Source of the DNA: Lunularia cruciata
Lineage: Eukaryota; Streptophyta; Marchantiopsida; Lunulariales; Lunulariaceae
NCBI GenBank assembly: GCA_948567375.1
Contig: OX419756.1
Location: forward strand, 39,322,333-39,386,332
Length of the DNA: 64,000 nt
Direction: 5' to 3'
Shown piece by piece: positions 57,836 through 64,000 of this stretch. The position numbers and the translations under genes were made by a program. How positions within the stretch are numbered: position 1 is the first letter of the stretch; every line of letters begins with the position of its first letter. The notes under the pieces were generated by a model. It was not told where the DNA came from. It worked only from the letters and a program-made list of their open reading frames with translations, and made no database searches.

Positions 57836-60800
57836 ATGCCAAAGGCTGGGCCTCCTCCTCGCAAGAAAGATAGGACGAAGGAAGAGCCGTTGGGACCGGC
57901 GTTCACCGCGGCTACGGGCAATGCAATTATCCAAGAATTTGACACGTACGGATTATAAACCGGATCTACCGAGTCGACTTGAATTTCGAAACATCGGTAG
58001 AATTTTTCACAGGGGTTTATCTCTCGAAGCAAATCTTGCCCAATCAAGAATTATAGAACAGGAGATCAGTGTCAGGGTTCTGTAAAAATCCCTAGTCGTA
58101 TGGCATGCACGTCAACTGATCACATCGTTGAGAAGTAGGGGAAACATCTGTTGTCCTAACTTGGTGTTGAACCCATTGTTAGGTCTTCACAAGATGTTCC
58201 ACTTCTCAGGCATTTGTGTGGAACTCAAATATCGGGTGCCGTGAAATGAACTTACAAGTTTTTAGTATCCAGGAAATTCTGGAACTTGTTCCAAGAAAAA
58301 CATATATTATTCGATTCTGATACAGAGGATTGTCAGAACAGGTATGAGGACTATCTCGACAGTCAAATCACTTTGACGGACATGTTCTACATCGAGGATT
58401 TGGAGCTTGCCAGACAGCTCGTAGAACTCGGGTAGAAGTACCTCCCCCCTGGAAGACACACTTGACTAAATCATTCGAGACCAGTTCTTTGGGGGTGAAA
58501 TTGTCGTTCCTGCTAAGAATCCCAAACTCAGGAATAGCACTCTGTTTCGCGATCATTCTTTGGCTAGTCCAGTGTTTCATCCTCAACATCAAGATCACTC
58601 CCACAGAATAGAAGAAGTAAATCCTGGCTGCTGTCTGAACCTGTGAACAGATATAGAAGTAATGCAGAAGTAATGTCCAGAACGGATTTTGCGGATTTCA
58701 AAGAAGCTGCCGGGCAAGCTCGATTGCAAGTATACTAGCTACCTTCACATGAACAAGTATATCTAGCAGAGTGTACCTTCGGAGCCATTTCTGGTGTAGT
58801 GGACCTAAGTCGCTAGCATGCGCAGTTCTGCATTTTTCTTCATTTACGATCTCGATGAGTTGTACTGCATGGAGGAATCGATTTACTCCTAAAACAAGAC
58901 TCTCAACCGCCTACTTTAACTCTTGTTTTGTTGAAAATCATCACTTCCATTGTCTTCTACGTAGCACTGACGCCTGTACCATTCTTATCTACAAATTGCA
59001 GAGTCAGAAAAGCTATGATATTCTCCTAGTGAATCACTGACTGGAACGTCATGTGTAGAGTCTATATGCCATGCACAAATTCTTGGGCAGAGTTCACTAT
59101 TCATGTTTTGCTGATTGTGACAACTACCCAACCGCAGGCTCTGCGTAGAACTCCGAAGAAGCTTTCCAGTGCCGGCAAGGATCTCGACGGTTTCCCTTTC
59201 CTCCAGGTAACACTTGTGGCTAGATGCATTTTTCCATCTTCATATGTTTACCTTTCGCTAAAAGATCCGTCCACCAGGTCTCGCCCACAACCAGTTCCGA
59301 ATCTGATAATGAAAATTGGACTTGATAATTGCAGGCCTTGGCAGAACGAGAAGCATCAATGGCCTCCTCTAAACTGGCTTTGGCTGTATCCTTGCATTCC
59401 TCTCTGTAGGACCGGGTAAGGCAGAACTTTTTTGTGGAGAGATCTAGCACATTTTCCGATATGCAACATTTCTGTACTGAAAAGAAAAGAAAAATCCTGT
59501 TGAACTTTGCCTTCCTTTCCTGCAACTTAAACGTGAAGTATTATCAGTCATCTTACATGGAAGAGAGTGGAGTTTCTTTAACTTGTTCACCGCAGACGAT
59601 CATTTTCATTCGTGATTTTAATCCTCAAGGTCATGAGGTCAGAGTCCTTCCCTGTAACACATGAGTGGAGCAACTAGAAAGAAACACTGGAAAGTGCCTC
59701 CTTCATAAACAACGTCCTTAGGATGGAACTGCTCGTAGACGCATATGGATAGACAAATGCTCAGGCTAATGTAAGCCGGACAATTGCCCTGTCTAATGAG
59801 CAGATCTCAGGCTACATAGACTTCGGAGAACGGTTGAAGTGTGAAGATTTGGAACCCGTATTTGACAGGAAGAAGAAGCTTCTTCCTAGCCCTCATGATC
59901 TCTCCTACTACAACTGGTAAAAATATCAGGCGCCACAAAACCTTGGAAGTTGGAAACAGCTCATATGGATAGTCTTGGATAGTTTCGGGTACTTCTGTAA
60001 CAATCACAAAGCTTTTATCTGCAATTGAGTGGAAGTATTCACAGACATCCAACTGTTCAGTGGATTGATACTATGTGATGTAGGGATACCAAGATCTCTC
60101 TTCAGACTTCCTCAATGAATTGGCAGGTCAGCCCTGTTTACTTTAAACTGTGGGGATGTTGTATCACCACCTTGACAGGACTGATTGCGAAGAAATGAAT
60201 GGAGAAGCATCCTTAAACCGGAGCTGTTGAAAGAAGAAGAGTAATTAAATATGATGTGCTTTGTAGACGCAGCGGTGATCAATTTAATTCTAGGAAATAA
60301 GCAGTGTGCAGGAAATAATGGATATATTTCGGAACAGATGAGGCTTGAAGTTCAACTCTTGACTTAATTGAAGAACTTCCAAATTCTTCTTGACAATGTA
60401 CTGTTTTTCTTCAGGTGATTTCAGAGAGTAAGGTTGGTGTCTTGTTCAAAAACAAGAAAGATCGGAAGACCTTGAACGTGAGTTGCCCATACCGTATGTA
60501 CATTTAGCTGAGCATAGGGACAGTAGCAGTTCATTACGTTCATCTAGGTTTTGAGGTTTGGAATCCTTTGCTTATTCTTCTGCTTCTTGGTACAGGTGAA
60601 CCCTTCAGCTCCACCAGGAGATCTTTCAACACGTACTGTGGTAACAAAAACATTTTAAGATACTTCATTTGCTGAAGTGTAGTAGCTTATTAGTCCTTTG
60701 ACCTTGTTCAACGCATCCCGTGAAATTTTGCATAGTGCGGTGAGCAAAGTTACGTGCATTTAGCCATGTCTTTCTGACGAGCTTCCATATTGCGTACGCA

Positions 60801-60864
60801 GATAAACACTAAAGAGTACAAACATGTGGTGATCTTCGATCATATCACACGGAGACAGTATTAG
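57836..60864 (+). CDS. CFAP299: Cilia- and flagella-associated protein 299, 11 exons
   Basis: Predicted axonemal or ciliogenesis protein of 255 residues, in plants expected only in sperm cells. Exons: 57836-57945, 58342-58431, 58651-58729, 59138-59206, 59335-59385, 59596-59637, 59804-59916, 60084-60126, 60415-60477, 60596-60640 and 60802-60864. All introns are GT-AG and every junction keeps the phase. Family blocks appear in order: [10 protein letters not shown] and [10 protein letters not shown], then [29 protein letters not shown] with [44 protein letters not shown] and the end [12 protein letters not shown]. Length is close to that of animal members. Start: the first Met, followed by a Lys/Arg/Pro-rich leader. 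No break or missing block was found, so it is probably functional. Confidence 0.93.
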
Positions 60865-61010
60865 TGCTGTAATTCGAAGCATTCAACGAGGTATATCCTT
60901 GCAGAACCTTGCACCTATATCCAGATCCGTAGCATGATGTATTAGTCAAAGAGTCCACCATTCATCTAATTATATCTGAGCAAAGCCTCTTCCCGTTCAT
61001 TGTTCTTCAG

Positions 61011-61119
61011 GACAGTGATGGGATCTTCGAGGAATCCCAGAAGATAAAGGGAGATCACCACCAATGGCTCAGGATGCAGGGAGAAAGCAAAGTGTCTGCT
61101 TTCCTTGACTCCATGCTCC
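61011..61119 (+). other. Exon-like open segment downstream of CFAP299
   Basis: The segment follows a strong polypyrimidine acceptor (TTCATTGTTCTTCAG) and ends at a donor-like AAG|GTACTC. Its frame reads as plausible protein (DSDGIFEESQKIKGDHHQWL, then SAFLDSMLLK). The opposite strand is also open here (61157-60966). I could not connect it in phase with further exons. It may be an alternative 3' exon of CFAP299, part of another gene, or chance. Confidence 0.3.
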
Positions 61120-62146
61120 TGAAGGTACTCTGATGAGGAAGGTGGAGTCCTTTTCAAGGAAAGGGCCCGACGGTTTGTTCGCTATTAAACAGAGAGACGA
61201 TACAATTTGGCTACAGGACCGCGCCATTATATGTTCACGCTTTAGATAATGGAAGTAATCAAGATTCTGGCTGGAAAACCGGGGTTGATTGTAGAGTAGT
61301 AAAATAAGATGACTACCACAATTCTGTAGAAGCAACCCATTCCGTGCTGCACCTCCTTTCGCTAAGATCAGAATCAATCATTGAAAGGTATGCGCGGACA
61401 GTTTTACAGTGCGTGGAAGCACTGTAAAGTGTAGTGATATAGCTTCTAAAGACGCCATTTGTTGATCATAATTCTGGTATGGTGGTATTAGCCAGACGAA
61501 GGTATATGACGTCCGAAAACTATTCGCAGAGAATGTTATCTCTGAGTGAATAGACGATTTCAGGTGTTGCTTTGGATGAAGCACTCTCGCTGATATTTTT
61601 TCAGTTCGCATTGCGCAACAGAAGAAGTACTATTTCTGCTGTATGTTTACGTCCAGTGTTATACTGACGTTGTGCGTTGCGTTTAGTACCTTTTATCTAT
61701 GGCATCGTACGTTCTACGGATGGATCTTGTGCTGAGAACCACCGTATTGTTCAGAAAAAGGAGCGAGTCAGAATGGATCCACCTGTGTTGATCAATTGCA
61801 TGTAACACACACCATTGTCAAGTTGCTGAACTTCAAGCAGCTCGTTTAGATCTTGTGATGTGGGGTCAGCCGCGAGGCAAGTCCTTCGGACACTTGGGTT
61901 TCACGCCTGAGGTTTGTTGATCTTGTGACATTTCCCGATTTGCTTGATCGCTGCTGATTCAGTTCACAAGTTTAGCTTTCTTTCTGATTCCATCCGTTAG
62001 ATACTAAGCACTAAGCTGGAGTGCAAATATATATTATATCTTGGCCCTGCGAGGGGGTAATTCATTTCACAAGGAAGCACTATTCAGTCTCTTTGTTCTT
62101 TTTGATTTCGTCTCTACTTGTATGCCCCATCTTCGCGTTTGCTCGA
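61120..62146. other. Intergenic, no gene supported
   Basis: Open frames on minus (61069-61377, 61378-61611) have no motif. A short plus-strand frame near 61332-61380 (NPFRAAPPFAKIRINH) could be a further exon but has no partner in phase. Confidence 0.4.
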
Positions 62147-62379
62147 ATCAACAGGTTATGGGTCCATCGGATTGACATCCAATCTCTATCAATTTGATTT
62201 CTTTAGTATGATAGAATCAATTGTTTCTCATATCCTCATACACGATGAATCTTTATTCCCGTATCAACAGGTTTTGGGCCCACCGGACTGACTTTCAATC
62301 TCCATCAATTTGATTTCGTTAGTATAATAGAATCAATGGTTATCCATATCCTTACCTCATACACGATGAATCCTTATTT
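62147..62379. repeat. Tandem duplication of a 116-bp unit before the copia element
   Basis: Units begin ATCAACAGGTT at 62147 and 62263. Each has CAATTTGATTTC and ends CATACACGATGAATC. They differ at scattered sites. The position just ahead of the copia gag suggests leader or LTR-end sequence of that element. Confidence 0.85.
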
Positions 62380-62499
62380 AGAGATTAGCCACATCGTTAT
62401 TATTTAGAGACTTATATTATAATAATTATTATCTCTAGAATAAGCAGATCAAAACCACCTTGAAATTGAGATTGAGAGTGGGGTGGCAGTTTGTCAAGG

Positions 62500-64000
62500 A
62501 TGAATTAGTATAGCCAGGAAATGATATAGATGACCAGGAAGGACTATCCAAACGAAAGAAAATGATCAATTGGCTTTAGGACTCACCGACATATCCATTG
62601 AAGACGTCCAGCTTCAGTACATCAGCGATTGTAAAACTTCAACAGATGCATGGGAAGCTGTGCAATCCCTCTATGCTGGAAATAGTATAGAAAGACAGAA
62701 TAGACTTGAGGATACATTTCATGCTCAGACACACACAAGACATTGATCACATCAACGAAATGATCAAATTGGTGGAGCATATGGGAGATAGTAGCATCAT
62801 ACGCAAAGAGTCTTAGGTCGTTGCTAGACTTCTTGGTAGCTTGCGGAAAAACCTCTTTTTGGAAGGACATGGTGAGAAGCTTGAGCGGCAGAGATAATCT
62901 ATCTTTGGTGATTTTGAAATATCAAGTACTCATAGTTGAGCAGGATAATGATTGTCCTACTCGAATTACGTTACAATGGACTAGAGGTGAACAAGCAATT
63001 CTAATCAGACCAAGAGTGGTAGTTTGCAGCAGAAGTATTTCAGCGGAGTTTGCAATTACTGTAAGGACTTTGGACACAAAAAGGAGGATTCTGCAAAAAG
63101 AGCAAAAGCCAACCAACAAGCAAGGGATTAAGAAAAAATTACAAATTTTAGTCCAAGACAGAGAGTTCCAATAAACCAAAATTCTAGCAAGAACCTGCAT
63201 TTGTCACTCTCCGTACTTATGACAATTGCAACAATTTGTTTATTGACTCGAGAGCATCTTTGCACGGGACATTTGATTCGGACAAATTTGTAAATTTCTT
63301 AAGATCTCCAATCAACATCTTCACTTATAGAGGAGATAGTTTTGTGGCTATAGGTAGAGGTGATGTCACACTAACACTTGGACCCGCAAATCTGAATCGG
63401 ATCATCATTGTCCAAGATGTGCTTACTCCAATGATATACAAAGTAATTTACTTAGCATAAGTAAAATTGCAACTTCTCATCGTGCAATTTGCCGTGATGA
63501 CAAAGCTTGCTATATTCTTGACTCCCACATATGCATGATTGCACAAGCAGATTTAGATGGGAGGTTGTATAGTTTTCAACTAAATGATATTGAGATAGTT
63601 CTTCTTGGAAGAGTAAGGTCTATATTGTTATCCCTCATGGTTTGGCACAAGAGATTTGGGCATCTGAACATAGATAGCATCAAACAATCGGCATCTACCA
63701 TAGGGAGTGGAATCTTCTTGAGTCTAGGTTCTACTACTATAATAACTTGTGTCTTTCCTCCAAGGGAAAAAATATAGGCAACCATTTTTGATCTCGATGA
63801 CGACTTCAAGTTAGCTTTTACAACCATGTGTGCTTATCAATGTTCCTTCAACTGGAAACTCACTATATATCCTTACCTTCATTGATGATTATAGTAAGAG
63901 ACCTTGGTTGTATGGATTGGAGAATGAAACTAGAGAAATTGTGTTTCAAGAATTCAAGTCCTTCACTGAAAATCAATTAGGGAGAGCGATTAAGATTTTT
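62500..64000 (+). mobile_element. Decayed Ty1/copia element, truncated by the right edge
   Basis: Plus-strand blocks in copia order: gag (62560-62800, with STDAWEAVQSLYAGN, the gag polyprotein hallmark), a degraded CCHC knuckle near 63050-63090 (CNYCKDFGHKKEDS, last Cys lost), protease (63236-63460, FIDSRASLHGT in place of the Asp-Ser-Gly active site), the GAG-pre-integrase motif (63640-63690, VWHKRFGHLNIDSI), and the integrase core start (63880-63920, FIDDYSKRPWLYGL). Frames are broken by stops. RT would lie outside the window. It sits in otherwise genic DNA 3' of CFAP299. Confidence 0.85.

Noticed and set aside
57673..58047. Minus-strand open frame of 124 codons
   Set aside because: It overlaps CFAP299 exon 1 in antisense, has no motif and no consistent splice partners; the plus-strand exon is supported by family conservation.
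59220..60052. Minus-strand frames at 59220-59525 and 59807-60052
   Set aside because: They are antisense to CFAP299 exons 5-7 and carry no motif.

Overview
The window is nuclear DNA of a land plant that makes flagellated sperm (moss, liverwort, hornwort, lycophyte or fern; a cycad or Ginkgo is possible). Four things point there: spliced genes with short GT-AG introns, a plant RWP-RK transcription factor, plant-type Ty3/gypsy chromoviruses, and above all an 11-exon gene for the ciliary protein CFAP299, a family absent from flowering plants. The species itself cannot be read from the sequence.

Layout. (1) 1-11.0 kb is base-balanced and sparse in genes. It has an exon-like tail of an unknown gene at the left edge and a reconstructable multi-exon RWP-RK regulator on the minus strand (about 2.09-5.56 kb). 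(2) 11.0-49.6 kb is an AT-rich block of transposable elements. From left to right it holds a MITE-like inverted-repeat element, a decayed minus-strand gypsy, a solo LTR with a perfect 5-bp target duplication, and a decayed plus-strand gypsy that ends in a PHD-finger-like module. A pogo/Tigger DNA transposon sits in that gypsy, and a solo LTR of another family sits in the transposon. The block then holds a nested chromovirus cluster. An old element (E0, 5' LTR at 26.4 kb) was split by element E1 (27638-39905, target duplication GATTG) and by element E3 (41818-46827, target duplication GAGTT). E1 was itself split by the Athila/Tat-like element E2 (31585-38214, target duplication GGAC). (3) 49.6-62 kb is balanced genic DNA again, with a classical short-chain dehydrogenase/reductase gene (51.2-52.4 kb) and CFAP299 (57.8-60.9 kb), both on plus. 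(4) 62.1-64 kb holds a decayed Ty1/copia element that runs off the right end.

The three host genes have no evident functional link. The clearest unusual signals are perfect arrays of heat-shock-element pentamers in the chromovirus LTRs, shared catalytic-residue substitutions in the protease and integrase of several chromovirus copies, the PHD-like tail on a gypsy polyprotein, and the nesting history, which can be read from the target duplications. Exon boundaries were assigned by eye from splice consensus, reading phase and family conservation. No database search was run.
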